Shown: piece after piece, positions 1-7,859 of the stretch
Numbering within the stretch: position 1 is the first letter of the stretch
How the letters are laid out: every line of letters begins with the position of its first letter
From: CAIVAT01 sp037139855
Lineage (GTDB): Bacteria > Bacteroidota > Bacteroidia > Bacteroidales > FEN-979
Assembly (NCBI GenBank): GCA_037139855.1
Contig: JBAXFM010000136.1
Coordinates: 1 to 13,187 of the forward strand
Length of the DNA: 13,187 nt
Reading direction: 5' to 3'
Made by a program: the position numbers and the translations under genes
Notes under the pieces: generated by a model
The model's database searches: none
Told to the model about the DNA's origin: nothing
The model's input: only the letters and a program-made list of their open reading frames with translations

Positions 1-56
1 AACTGGACAGGCAGGGGAGGAGACACCTCATCTACAACTTATAGCGTCTGATTTAA

Positions 57-797
57 TCAGATCACCTTGGCACACATGAACTCCCGGTTCATCCGGGCAA
101 TGTTCGAACGGGAGATCAGTTTCGGACATTCTGCTTCGCAGGCATAGGTGTTGGTGCAATTGCCAAAACCAAGTTCGTCCATCATCCTGACCATCTTTTT
201 TACACGCTGCTTGGCTTCGACCTGACCCTGGGGTAACAGGGCAAACTGGGAGATCTTGGCTGAAACGAAAAGCATGGCGGAAGCATTTTTACAAGCGGCA
301 ACACACGCGCCACAACCAATGCATGCGGCGGCATCCATGGCAAGTTCTGAATATTCCTTGCCCACCAGGATGTTGTTGGCTTCGGCAGCGCCACCCGTAT
401 TCACTGAAACGTAACCGCCTTCCTGGATAATTTTATCAAAGGCCGACCGGTCAACCATCAGGTCTTTGATTACCGGAAATGGTTTGGCACGCCATGGTTC
501 AATAACGATGGTATCGCCATCTTTGAATTTTCGCATATGGAGCTGACAGGCCGTTACTGCATCATCAGGGCCGTGGGGACGACCGTTGATGTACAAGCTG
601 CACATGCCGCAGATACCTTCCCGGCAATCGTGGTCAAATACCACCGGCTCTTCGTTTTTCTGAATAAGTTGTTCGTTGAGAATATCCAGCATCTCGAGGA
701 AAGAACAATTCGGAGAAATTTGATCAAGGGAGTATGTAACAAATTTACCCGAGGATTTAGCATCCTTTTGCCTCCAGATCTTCAGCGTAAGTTTCAT
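57..797 (-). CDS. sdhB: Succinate dehydrogenase/fumarate reductase iron-sulfur subunit
   Basis: This is the electron-transfer subunit of complex II, passing electrons between the FAD of SdhA and the haems and quinone site of SdhC at the cytoplasmic face of the inner membrane. The 246-residue length is normal. The N-terminal [2Fe-2S] ferredoxin domain shows Cys58, Cys63, Cys66 and Cys84. The C-terminal domain has the CxxCxxCxxxC group at 159-169 and a second group at Cys214, Cys220 and Cys224, which together bind the [4Fe-4S] and [3Fe-4S] clusters. It is the last gene of the sdhC-sdhA-sdhB operon. The 67-bp gap after sdhA is almost filled by a heptamer repeat array. The stop codon lies in a small palindrome (48-60), but no T-tract terminator is visible before the window edge. 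Direction (succinate oxidation or fumarate reduction) cannot be told from sequence. Confidence 0.96.
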   Translation of the reverse strand: MKLTLKIWRQKDAKSSGKFVTYSLDQISPNCSFLEMLDILNEQLIQKNEEPVVFDHDCREGICGMCSLYINGRPHGPDDAVTACQLHMRKFKDGDTIVIEPWRAKPFPVIKDLMVDRSAFDKIIQEGGYVSVNTGGAAEANNILVGKEYSELAMDAAACIGCGACVAACKNASAMLFVSAKISQFALLPQGQVEAKQRVKKMVRMMDELGFGNCTNTYACEAECPKLISRSNIARMNREFMCAKVI

Positions 798-812
798 ATA
801 TCTATGCTATTA

Positions 813-868
813 AAATCGTAAATCGTAAATCGTCATTCGTCATTTGTCACTTGTCATTCATCATTTAT
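813..868. repeat. Eight-unit degenerate heptamer array in the sdhA-sdhB gap
   Basis: Eight units keep exact 7-bp phase on the plus strand: AAATCGT three times, then CATTCGT, CATTTGT, CACTTGT, CATTCAT and CATTTAT. The array starts 15 bp upstream of the sdhB start codon and its last unit overlaps the sdhA stop codon at 865-867, so it makes up nearly the whole intergenic spacer. The same AAATCGT unit recurs in inverted orientation relative to transcription upstream of nadD. The gradual drift from unit to unit suggests old slipped-strand expansion. Its function is unknown. Confidence 0.85.
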
Positions 869-2802
869 TTGTACACTCTCTGCTTGACTTCTATCTCCTC
901 ATACGCCAGATCTTCCTTATGCAACCTGAATTGACCTTCGGAAAGATATTCCCAGGCGGCTACATACTTGTAATCTTCATCGTTGCGTTTGCATTCTCCT
1001 TCTTCGGTCTGGTATTCTTCACGGAAATGGCCGCCACAACTTTCATTGCGGTTAAGGGCATCATGGGCCAGCAATTCGCCCAATTCGAGAAAGTCGGCTA
1101 CACGGTTGGCTTTTTCAAGTTCGATGTTCAATTCATTAAGCGTTCCGGGGATTTTGACATCCTTCCAGAATTCGCCTCTTAATTTGCGGATGAGTTCAAT
1201 GGCTTTTTTCAAACCGGCCTCATTGCGGGCCATGCCCACATATTCCCACATGATCTTTCCAAGTTCCTTGTGGAAATGGTCAACAGATCTGTTCCCTTTA
1301 ATGGCCATCAGTTTTTCAAGCCGCGTTTGGACTGCTTTTTCTGCTTCAGCAAATTCCGCTTTCTCCGTCGACATACGTGCCACCCTGATTTCACCGGCAA
1401 GATAATTCTGAATGGTATAGGGCAATACAAAATACCCGTCAGCCAATCCCTGCATCAGTGCGGAAGCGCCCAAACGGTTGGCTCCATGGTCGGAGAAGTT
1501 GGCTTCGCCGGCGGCAAACAAACCGGTAACGGATGTTTGAAGTTCATAATCAACCCAGGTGCCTCCCATGGTGTAATGCACGGCCGGGTAAATCATCATC
1601 GGGTTTTGATACGGATTTTCATCTACAATTTTTTCATACATCTGGAAGAGGTTGCCATATCGCTCTTCAATAACCTGTTTTCCAAGCCGTCCGATGGACT
1701 CCTTGAAATCGAGAAAAACGGCAAGGCCGGTTTCGCCTACACCATAACCGGCATCACATCTTTCCTTGGCAGCCCTGGATGCGACATCGCGCGGGACAAG
1801 ATTTCCAAAAGCCGGATATCTCCGTTCAAGGAAATAATCGCGGTTTTCTTCAGGAATGTCATTGGCTTTCAACTTGCCATGACGTTGAGCCTCGGCATCT
1901 TCCTTCCTTTTTGGAACCCAGATGCGGCCATCGTTGCGCAAACTTTCGCTCATCAGGGTAAGCTTCGACTGATAATCGCCGTGGACCGGGATACAGGTAG
2001 GGTGGATTTGCGTAAAGCAAGGGTTTGCAAACCACGCGCCCTTCTTGAAAATCTGCCAGATGGCGCTGGTGTTGGATCCCATGGCATTGGTGGAAAGATA
2101 AAAAACATTTCCGTATCCTCCGGTGGCAACCACGACAGCATGGCCAAAATGACGTTCCAGTTTCCCGGTGATGAGGTCGCGGGCAATGATACCACGGGCC
2201 TTTCCGTCAACAATCACCACATCCATCATTTCATGGCGGTCGAAAAGTTTAACGGTTCCCAGTTTGATCTGGCGGCTCAGCGCACCATAGGAACCAAGCA
2301 GGAGCTGTTGCCCGGTTTGTCCGCGGGCAAAGAATGTACGTGAAACCTGGGCGCCGCCAAACGACCGGTTTTCCAGGGATCCGCCATACTCACGGGCAAA
2401 GGGAACACCTTGTGCCACGCACTGATCAATGATATTGTTGCTCACTTCAGCCAGACGGTAAACGTTGGCTTCCCGGGCACGGTAATCTCCTCCTTTGATG
2501 GTATCGTAAAAAAGACGGTAAATGCTGTCCCCGTCATTCGGATAGTTTTTGGCGGCATTGATGCCACCCTGGGCCGCGATACTGTGTGCACGGCGAGGAG
2601 AATCCTGGTAACAGAAAATTTTCACATTAAAGCCCATTTCTCCCAGAGATGCCGCTGCGGCAGAGCCTGCCAGTCCTGTACCCACGATGATGATGTCGAG
2701 TTTGCGCTTGTTGCTGGGATTAACGAGGTTCTGATGATCCTTGTAATGGGTCCATTTTGAGGTAAGTGAACCTTTGGGAATCTTTGAATTTATTTCAGCC
2801 AT
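865..2802 (-). CDS. sdhA: Succinate dehydrogenase/fumarate reductase flavoprotein subunit
   Basis: Catalytic subunit of complex II, interconverting succinate and fumarate with covalently bound FAD. At 645 residues it matches the longer flavoproteins of the Bacteroides/Bacillus-type enzymes. The FAD dinucleotide-binding motif GTGLAG is at residues 41-46. The flavin-linking histidine is His73, within RRAHSIAAQGG. The HPTCIP segment and the RLGASALMQG segment further on are typical of the substrate and FAD-binding regions of this family. It starts 5 bp after the sdhC stop, so the two are almost certainly cotranscribed and perhaps translationally coupled. Its own stop lies inside the heptamer array that separates it from sdhB. 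Several long plus-strand open frames across this gene are shadows without family features. Confidence 0.97.
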   Translation of the reverse strand: MAEINSKIPKGSLTSKWTHYKDHQNLVNPSNKRKLDIIIVGTGLAGSAAAASLGEMGFNVKIFCYQDSPRRAHSIAAQGGINAAKNYPNDGDSIYRLFYDTIKGGDYRAREANVYRLAEVSNNIIDQCVAQGVPFAREYGGSLENRSFGGAQVSRTFFARGQTGQQLLLGSYGALSRQIKLGTVKLFDRHEMMDVVIVDGKARGIIARDLITGKLERHFGHAVVVATGGYGNVFYLSTNAMGSNTSAIWQIFKKGAWFANPCFTQIHPTCIPVHGDYQSKLTLMSESLRNDGRIWVPKRKEDAEAQRHGKLKANDIPEENRDYFLERRYPAFGNLVPRDVASRAAKERCDAGYGVGETGLAVFLDFKESIGRLGKQVIEERYGNLFQMYEKIVDENPYQNPMMIYPAVHYTMGGTWVDYELQTSVTGLFAAGEANFSDHGANRLGASALMQGLADGYFVLPYTIQNYLAGEIRVARMSTEKAEFAEAEKAVQTRLEKLMAIKGNRSVDHFHKELGKIMWEYVGMARNEAGLKKAIELIRKLRGEFWKDVKIPGTLNELNIELEKANRVADFLELGELLAHDALNRNESCGGHFREEYQTEEGECKRNDEDYKYVAAWEYLSEGQFRLHKEDLAYEEIEVKQRVYK

Positions 2803-2807
2803 GATGA

Positions 2808-3479
2808 CTAACGGATAAGTAAAAAGTAAATGGGAATGATGATAAAGCCTAATGGAACGACGATGGCGTAAAATGTTCCGAACCGCCGGATGCAGGTGTT
2901 ATACTGGGGATGATTTAATCCAAGCGTTTGCCAGGCAGCCTGAAATGCCTGGTTCAGGTGGAAACCAAGCACGATGAATAGCAGGATGTACAGGATGGAA
3001 AAAACCGGCCTTGCAAAAAGTTCCTGGGCTATCAGGTAGAAATTGGGTTCCCCCTCTACAGAGATATTCGGATTCGAAACCCATCCAAGCTTGATGAAAT
3101 AAAAATTTACGAAATGAACCACCAGAAAGATCAGTACAATGCCTCCTGTATAAATCATGTATTTTGACAGGAATGGCGTTTCTGTTTTATTGGAAACCAT
3201 ATACCTGACAGGTCGCGCCAACCAGTTTTGTATTTGTAAAATGATCCCGATAAGAATATGGAGGATAAAACCACCAAAAAGGCCGATTTCAAAAACCTTC
3301 ACGATGTAGTTTGTTCCCATGAAATGTGCTGCGGCTGTAAACCAGGCTCCCCCGTCATCGCGCAACAAACATAAGTTGATACCCATATGTACCACCAGGA
3401 AAATCATCAGAAAGAGACCCAGAAATGCCATCCAGATCTTTTTTGTGATTGAAGAAAAACGGAAAAAAGAAGGATTCAT
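2808..3479 (-). CDS. sdhC: Succinate dehydrogenase/fumarate reductase cytochrome b subunit
   Basis: Membrane anchor of complex II and first gene of the operon. The 223-residue protein shows five hydrophobic helices at roughly 17-39, 63-86, 110-130, 157-178 and 201-221. Histidines placed within helices (His31, His74, His122, His174) are the expected ligands of two b-type haems. This single fused anchor of the b558 family, rather than separate SdhC and SdhD, is what Bacteroidota, Bacillus and Wolinella use with menaquinone, consistent with the CAB gene order here. The ATG at 3477-3479 fits the N-terminus of family members, which begin shortly before the first helix. A TAnnTTTG-like box lies upstream at 3514-3521 on this strand. 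Confidence 0.94.
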   Translation of the reverse strand: MNPSFFRFSSITKKIWMAFLGLFLMIFLVVHMGINLCLLRDDGGAWFTAAAHFMGTNYIVKVFEIGLFGGFILHILIGIILQIQNWLARPVRYMVSNKTETPFLSKYMIYTGGIVLIFLVVHFVNFYFIKLGWVSNPNISVEGEPNFYLIAQELFARPVFSILYILLFIVLGFHLNQAFQAAWQTLGLNHPQYNTCIRRFGTFYAIVVPLGFIIIPIYFLLIR

Positions 3480-3492
3480 AACAAGCTTTTAA

Positions 3493-3500
3493 TATATTTG
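3493..3500 (+). promoter_or_regulatory. Possible -7 box (TATATTTG) for the pepP operon
   Basis: The octamer matches the Bacteroidota sigma-factor -7 consensus TAnnTTTG. It lies 86 bp before the aminopeptidase start codon, in the AT-rich gap between divergent operons. No convincing -33 TTTG is seen at the usual distance, so it rests on one short motif in AT-rich DNA. It would give a leader of roughly 75-80 nt. Confidence 0.35.
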
Positions 3501-3513
3501 TTCTTTATTTTCA

Positions 3514-3521
3514 CAAAAATA
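3514..3521 (-). promoter_or_regulatory. Possible -7 box (TATTTTTG) for the sdhCAB operon
   Basis: Read on the minus strand, the octamer fits TAnnTTTG and lies 34 bp upstream of the sdhC start, a sensible distance for a short leader. A TTTG at 3537-3540 could be the -33 element, but the 15-bp spacing is shorter than the usual 19 or so. The chance background is high in this AT-rich stretch. Confidence 0.4.
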
Positions 3522-3586
3522 GAATGAAATTTAAATCAAAAAAAATAATAACCTTTTATTTTCACAATTCAAATCCAGTCTAAATT

Positions 3587-4972
3587 ATGTTCCCATCAAA
3601 CGTTTACGGCGATCGTCGCAAAAAACTCCGGGCTGAACTCTCAGGCGGACTTATCTTATTTTTAGGCAACCAGGAAGTCGCATTTAACTATCCTGCAAAT
3701 ACTTATTCATTCCGCCAGGACAGCAATTTTTCCTATTTCTTCGGATTGGACCACCCCGATCTGGCCGGTATTATAGACCTTGATGAAGGGAAAGATGTCA
3801 TTTTTGGCAATGATGTTGACATAGATGATATCATCTGGATGGGTGTTCAGCCAACCATCAGTAACCAGGCCCTTAAAGTTGGCGTGGACCACACGGCACC
3901 TCTCACAGAATTCAATGAACTGATAAAAAATGCCCTGGAGAAGGGTCGCAAGATACATTTTACTCCGCCTTATCGTGGCGAAACTATTCTCTGGCTTGCC
4001 GATTTGCTTCATATACATCATCTTGAATTAAAAGACAAATCCTCGGAGCCCTTGATCAGGGCGATTATCAAACTTCGGATGAAGAAAGACCCTATTGAAG
4101 TGGCCGAGATTGAAAAAATGGTTGATGTGGCATATACAATGCATACCACCGGGATGAAAATGGCCAAACCAGGGGTCGTGGAACGCGAGATTGCAGGAAC
4201 CATCGAGGGAATTGCACTGGCACAGGCAGGCCCGGTATCTTTCCCGGTTATCCTTTCCATCAATGGGCAAACCCTTCATAATCATTACCATGGCAATACC
4301 CTGGTTGATGGCAGAATGCTGGTAATTGATGCCGGATGCGAAAACGACCTGCACTATTCCAGTGACATCACACGTACGGTTCCGGTTGGAGGAAAGTTCA
4401 ATACACGCCAAAAGGGAATATATGAAGTGGTACTGAACGCCAACCTTGTGGCAACCAAAGCAGTGAAACCCGGAGTTCCGTTTAAGGAAATCCACATGCT
4501 GGCAGCAAATGAAGTTGCCAAAGGACTGATTAATCTTGGTATCATGAAGGGCGACCCTAAGGAAGCGGCAGATAAAGGAGCTCACACGCTTTTTTTTCCC
4601 CACGGTCTGGGCCATCCGCTCGGCCTCGATGTGCATGACCTCGAAGGTCTTGGCGAAAACTTAATCGGATATGACGATGAAGTGCAACGCAGCACTGAGT
4701 TTGGGCTTGCTTTTCTCCGTTTCGGACGTAAACTCCAGGAAGGCTTCGTTATGACGATTGAACCTGGCGTCTACTTTATTCCCGAACTGATCGATATCTG
4801 GAAAGCCGAAAATAAACTGGCCGAATTCATTAACTATGATGTGGTAGAAACCTACAAAGATTTTGGAGGTATCCGCATCGAAGACGATGTCCTCGTCACT
4901 GCCGATGGCTATAGGGTACTTGGGAAGCCCATCCCGAAGACGGTGGAAGAGATCGAAAAGTTAATGCAGTAA
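3587..4972 (+). CDS. pepP: Xaa-Pro aminopeptidase (M24B, aminopeptidase P family)
   Basis: A dimetal peptidase that removes an N-terminal residue preceding proline. It has 461 residues. The N-terminal AMP_N-type domain (about 1-165) is followed by a pita-bread M24 domain. All five metal ligands are visible: Asp248 (VIDAG), Asp260 (SSDITRT), His343 (GLGHPLG), Glu392 (TIEPGVY) and Glu432 (RIEDD). His350 and the HNHYHG segment near 231-236 are also typical of the substrate pocket. There is no signal peptide, so a cytoplasmic enzyme is expected. It leads a plus-strand run with an alpha/beta hydrolase and a transporter and is divergent from sdhC. The gene symbol is given by family, as orthology to E. 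coli pepP was not tested. Confidence 0.93.
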   Translation: MFPSNVYGDRRKKLRAELSGGLILFLGNQEVAFNYPANTYSFRQDSNFSYFFGLDHPDLAGIIDLDEGKDVIFGNDVDIDDIIWMGVQPTISNQALKVGVDHTAPLTEFNELIKNALEKGRKIHFTPPYRGETILWLADLLHIHHLELKDKSSEPLIRAIIKLRMKKDPIEVAEIEKMVDVAYTMHTTGMKMAKPGVVEREIAGTIEGIALAQAGPVSFPVILSINGQTLHNHYHGNTLVDGRMLVIDAGCENDLHYSSDITRTVPVGGKFNTRQKGIYEVVLNANLVATKAVKPGVPFKEIHMLAANEVAKGLINLGIMKGDPKEAADKGAHTLFFPHGLGHPLGLDVHDLEGLGENLIGYDDEVQRSTEFGLAFLRFGRKLQEGFVMTIEPGVYFIPELIDIWKAENKLAEFINYDVVETYKDFGGIRIEDDVLVTADGYRVLGKPIPKTVEEIEKLMQ

Positions 4973-4987
4973 TGTCAACACTACGCT

Positions 4988-5017
4988 AAATCCGAAATCC
5001 GAAATCCGAAATCCGAA
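4988..5017 (+). repeat. Four and a half AAATCCG heptamers running into a start codon
   Basis: Four perfect AAATCCG copies occupy 4988-5015. A fifth partial copy (AAAT, 5016-5019) supplies the A and T of the hydrolase ATG at 5018-5020. The array fills most of the 45-bp gap between pepP and the hydrolase, exactly where a ribosome-binding site would be. The copies are identical, which suggests recent expansion or ongoing slippage. Confidence 0.9.
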
Positions 5018-5809
5018 ATGACTTCAATTAAAATTCAGAAAAAAAATATCAATTACACCGATGAAGGCACCGGCAAAGTAGTTATTTTGCTTCATGGTTT
5101 CACAGAATCATTGAAGATATGGTCCGGCTTTTCAACGCAGCTTTCAAAGAAGTACCGGGTAATCGCCATTGATTTACCCGGTCACGGCAAGAGTGATTCC
5201 ATCGACAAAATTCACACCATGGAAATGATGGCCGATGTTGTTTTCACCGTCATTAAAAGGTTAAAAGCCGGGAAATGTCTCATGGTTGGACATTCCATGG
5301 GGGGATATGTGACCCTTGCGTTTGCTCAAAAGTATCCTGAGTTGCTCCGCGGATTTTGCCTTTTCCACTCACAATGTTTTGCCGATAATGCAGCAGAGCA
5401 GGAAAACCGGAACCGTACCATTGCGATCGTAAACCAGGATAAATTCAGCTATGTCGCGCAGTTTATTCCAAGCCTTTTCCCTGTGGAAGTGCATAAAAAG
5501 TTCTCAAAGCTGATTGAACGCCTGATTCAGCGGGCTTCAAAAATGGAGAAAGAGGGGGTTGTTGCCGCGCTGGAAGGAATGAAAATCCGAAAAGACCAGA
5601 CGGAACTGCTTAAGAAAACGCAACTGCCGGTATTGTTTATTCTCGGGTTAAAAGATTCGAGAGTGCCGGCAGCCCGGATTTGGGAAATGATTTCATTGCC
5701 TGCTGTGAGCGAAACCCTGCTTTTGAGGGAATGTGGTCACATGGGTTACATTGAAGCGCCGGAGGTGACATTGAACGCACTGCTCAGTTTTGCCAGAAAG
5801 CACCTTTAG
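5018..5809 (+). CDS. Alpha/beta hydrolase
   Basis: A 263-residue protein with a complete alpha/beta-hydrolase fold signature: oxyanion-hole HGF at 26-28, DLPGHGKSD at 52-60, the nucleophile elbow GHSMGG with Ser93, an acid in GLKDSRVP (Asp213) and His241 in CGHMGYIEAPE. A helical cap insertion is expected between about 120 and 200. The pattern is that of small esterase, lipase or C-C hydrolase-like enzymes, and the substrate cannot be inferred. It lacks a signal peptide. It lies 45 bp after pepP and 5 bp before the transporter gene, so the three are probably one operon. The start codon is embedded in the end of a heptamer array, and the sequence immediately upstream offers no Shine-Dalgarno. 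Confidence 0.9.
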   Translation: MTSIKIQKKNINYTDEGTGKVVILLHGFTESLKIWSGFSTQLSKKYRVIAIDLPGHGKSDSIDKIHTMEMMADVVFTVIKRLKAGKCLMVGHSMGGYVTLAFAQKYPELLRGFCLFHSQCFADNAAEQENRNRTIAIVNQDKFSYVAQFIPSLFPVEVHKKFSKLIERLIQRASKMEKEGVVAALEGMKIRKDQTELLKKTQLPVLFILGLKDSRVPAARIWEMISLPAVSETLLLRECGHMGYIEAPEVTLNALLSFARKHL

Positions 5810-5814
5810 CGGAT

Positions 5815-6531
5815 ATGATACTTAAAACCGGGTCATCCTCCCCTTCAGATCTTCCTGCAAGAAACTTCCGGTTTTACGATCTGATTATGGCGGCCTTTGT
5901 GACCGTGATCATTGCGACGAACATGATTGGCGCCGAAAAAGTAGTCACTGTTTTCGGTTTCACCTTTGGCGGGGGGATTCTGTTTTTTCCGATCAGCTAC
6001 TTTTTCAATGACATACTTACGGAGGTATATGGATACGCCCGGTCCAGGAAAGTGGTCTGGGCCGGTTTTATCTCTCTGTTCTTCACCATGATCATGGCAC
6101 AGGTTATTGTTGCGCTGCCTCCCGCCAGAGGCTGGATGCATCAACAAGCCTACGAAATTGTATATGGTCAAACCCCCAGGATTGTAATAGCATCATTAAT
6201 TGCCTTTCTCTGCGGGGAATTTGCGAACTCGGTCGTCCTTGCAAAAATGAAAGTGATTTTCAATGGTAAACATTTATGGACGAGAACCATTGGATCCACC
6301 ATCGTCGGCGAAGCCGTTGATTCGGTCATCTTTTACCCGGCTGCCTTTTTCGGCTTCTGGTCGGCTTCCTTGTTGATAAAGGTGATGATTATGAATTATC
6401 TGATCAAAGTGACCTGGGAAATTGTTGCCACACCACTTACTTACCAGGTGGTTAATTTTTTGAAACGTGCCGAGAATGAGGATTTTTATGACCGTAATAC
6501 CAATTTTACGCCATTTTCACTCAAGGTGTAA
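5815..6531 (+). CDS. yhhQ: Queuosine precursor transporter (YhhQ/VUT family)
   Basis: An integral membrane protein of 238 residues with about six hydrophobic segments. Members of this family import queuosine precursors such as preQ0 or preQ1 for tRNA modification (shown for E. coli YhhQ). Family marks here are FPISYFFNDILTEVYGY near 57-73, GEFANS near 126-131, and WTRTIGSTIVGEAVDS near 147-162, which carries the conserved charged residues inside the membrane. It starts 5 bp after the hydrolase stop and ends 12 bp from the convergent nadD stop, with no obvious bidirectional terminator in that short gap. No queuosine biosynthesis gene is visible in the window. Confidence 0.88.
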   Translation: MILKTGSSSPSDLPARNFRFYDLIMAAFVTVIIATNMIGAEKVVTVFGFTFGGGILFFPISYFFNDILTEVYGYARSRKVVWAGFISLFFTMIMAQVIVALPPARGWMHQQAYEIVYGQTPRIVIASLIAFLCGEFANSVVLAKMKVIFNGKHLWTRTIGSTIVGEAVDSVIFYPAAFFGFWSASLLIKVMIMNYLIKVTWEIVATPLTYQVVNFLKRAENEDFYDRNTNFTPFSLKV

Positions 6532-6543
6532 TCGAGGGTTTAA

Positions 6544-7125
6544 TCATCGGTAAAAATTCATTTCACGGATATACTTCCATACCTTGTCCGGAAGGAAGTG
6601 CCGCATGTCCCGGCCCGCTTTGATCCCCTGGCGGATAAAGGAGGAGGACAGGGAAACCAGTGGTGCATCAACATGGGTAAATGCCGGATGTTCATCGAAT
6701 CCGCTTTTGGCGGTGTGGGGACGCGGATAAATATAAAACCGGTAATGTTTCAGAAGTTCTTCAAAATTTTTCCATTTGTGAAATGTAGGTAAAATGTCAT
6801 CACCGGTAATCATCACAAACTCCTTAGCCGGGTATTTTTCCCCAAGATAGGCTAACGTGTCGATGGTATAGGAAGGTTGTGGCATTTTGAACTCAATGTT
6901 GGATGACCTGAACCGACTGTCGTCTTCAATGGCCAGGTTAACCATGGCGATGCGATGATGGTCGGCAAGCAAAGTCGACTTTTCTTTGAGTGGATTATGG
7001 GGAGAAACTACGAACCAAACCTGGTCCAGATCGGTAAATTCAGCCATGTACGATGCAATCATCATGTGCCCGGAGTGGATCGGGTTGAATGATCCGAAGA
7101 AGAGGCCGGTTTTGGAGGAGGACAT
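6544..7125 (-). CDS. nadD: Nicotinate-nucleotide adenylyltransferase
   Basis: Transfers the adenylyl group of ATP to nicotinate mononucleotide, giving deamido-NAD in NAD biosynthesis. At 193 residues it has normal length. The nucleotidyltransferase motif GLFFGSFNPIHSGH is at 7-20, the SPHNPLK segment at 41-47, PSYTIDT at 84-90 and the C-terminal SSSFIR motif at 160-165. It follows gmk by 54 bp on the same strand, an arrangement common in Bacteroidota. The spacer is mostly a heptamer array reaching to within 5 bp of the ATG. It lies in the same neighbourhood as a putative NAD-consuming SIR2 gene, probably by chance. Confidence 0.95.
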   Translation of the reverse strand: MSSSKTGLFFGSFNPIHSGHMMIASYMAEFTDLDQVWFVVSPHNPLKEKSTLLADHHRIAMVNLAIEDDSRFRSSNIEFKMPQPSYTIDTLAYLGEKYPAKEFVMITGDDILPTFHKWKNFEELLKHYRFYIYPRPHTAKSGFDEHPAFTHVDAPLVSLSSSFIRQGIKAGRDMRHFLPDKVWKYIREMNFYR

Positions 7126-7130
7126 TTTTT

Positions 7131-7165
7131 GATTTACGATTTTTGATTTACGATTTACGATTTAC
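7131..7165 (-). repeat. Five-unit heptamer array in front of nadD
   Basis: On the plus strand the units are GATTTAC, GATTTTT, GATTTAC, GATTTAC and GATTTAC in exact 7-bp phase. In the direction of nadD this is GTAAATC, a rotation of the AAATCGT unit seen between sdhA and sdhB. Only an A-run of 5 bp separates the array from the nadD start codon. It takes up about two thirds of the gmk-nadD gap. Confidence 0.88.
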
Positions 7166-7179
7166 GAAGGATGAAACTT

Positions 7180-7746
7180 TTAAACATTTAGGAACGTGTT
7201 TACGAGATGAACGATTTCCTGGCATTTTACTTCGAGGTTGTCGTTGACGATGATTTTGTCGAAGAGTGGCGCAAATGTAATTTCGTAGGCGGCTTTGTCA
7301 ACTCTTTTGCGTAAAGTTTCTTCGGATTCCGTACCACGCTTTTTTAACCTTGCTTCGAGTTCTTCAATGGAAGGGGGTTGGATAAAGATGCCCAGCCCTT
7401 GTTGTCCAAAATATTTTTTCAAATTGACTGCGCCCAGCACATCAACATCAAAAATGGGCGTTCTGCCCAACGACCAGATACGGTCCATTTCCGATTTCAG
7501 GGTGCCGTAATAACTCCCGGGATATACCTCCTGCCATTCCACAAATTCATCCAGCGTTATTTTTTCTCTGAATTCATCTCCCGAGATGAAATAGTAATCT
7601 TTCCCCGGAGTTTCGCCTTCGCGCCTGACCCTGCTACAGGCGGAAATCGAAAATTCCAGTGTAGGAACCACCTTCAGCAGATGCTTAACAATGGTCGTCT
7701 TCCCTGCTCCCGACGGAGCTGAAACAATAATCGCCTTACCCTGCAT
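7180..7746 (-). CDS. gmk: Guanylate kinase
   Basis: Phosphorylates GMP to GDP with ATP, an essential step in guanine nucleotide supply. The 188-residue protein has the P-loop SAPSGAGKTT at 9-18. The GMP-binding region begins with RVRREGE (39-45) and continues through DYYFIS and the EVYPGSYYGT segment. The lid region carries KKRGTESEETLRKR. The cytoplasmic enzyme is complete. It is directly upstream of nadD on the same strand. Its usual upstream partner yicC is about 2.9 kb away, beyond the SIR2/IS island, so gmk probably now relies on a promoter within 7747-7860. I could not identify a clear TAnnTTTG box there. Confidence 0.96.
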   Translation of the reverse strand: MQGKAIIVSAPSGAGKTTIVKHLLKVVPTLEFSISACSRVRREGETPGKDYYFISGDEFREKITLDEFVEWQEVYPGSYYGTLKSEMDRIWSLGRTPIFDVDVLGAVNLKKYFGQQGLGIFIQPPSIEELEARLKKRGTESEETLRKRVDKAAYEITFAPLFDKIIVNDNLEVKCQEIVHLVNTFLNV

Positions 7747-7859
7747 AGTATTATTTATTTCCTTTCATTTTTTTATGCATCGCCTGCATCGGGGTGTAAA
7801 TATACATAATCTTGGTTTACTGCGCGACAAAGCCTTTCGATGAAGACATTCTGATTAAT

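Noticed and set aside
48..60. Terminator at the sdhB stop (CTGATTTAATCAG)
   Set aside because: Very short stem overlapping the stop codon, with no T-tract in the remaining window.
1270..2343. Long plus-strand open frame (357 codons) opposite sdhA
   Set aside because: Antisense shadow of a strongly conserved flavoprotein gene; its translation has no recognisable family features.
4988..5017. CRISPR-like array
   Set aside because: The unit is only 7 bp with no spacers, and no cas genes are present. It is a simple tandem repeat.
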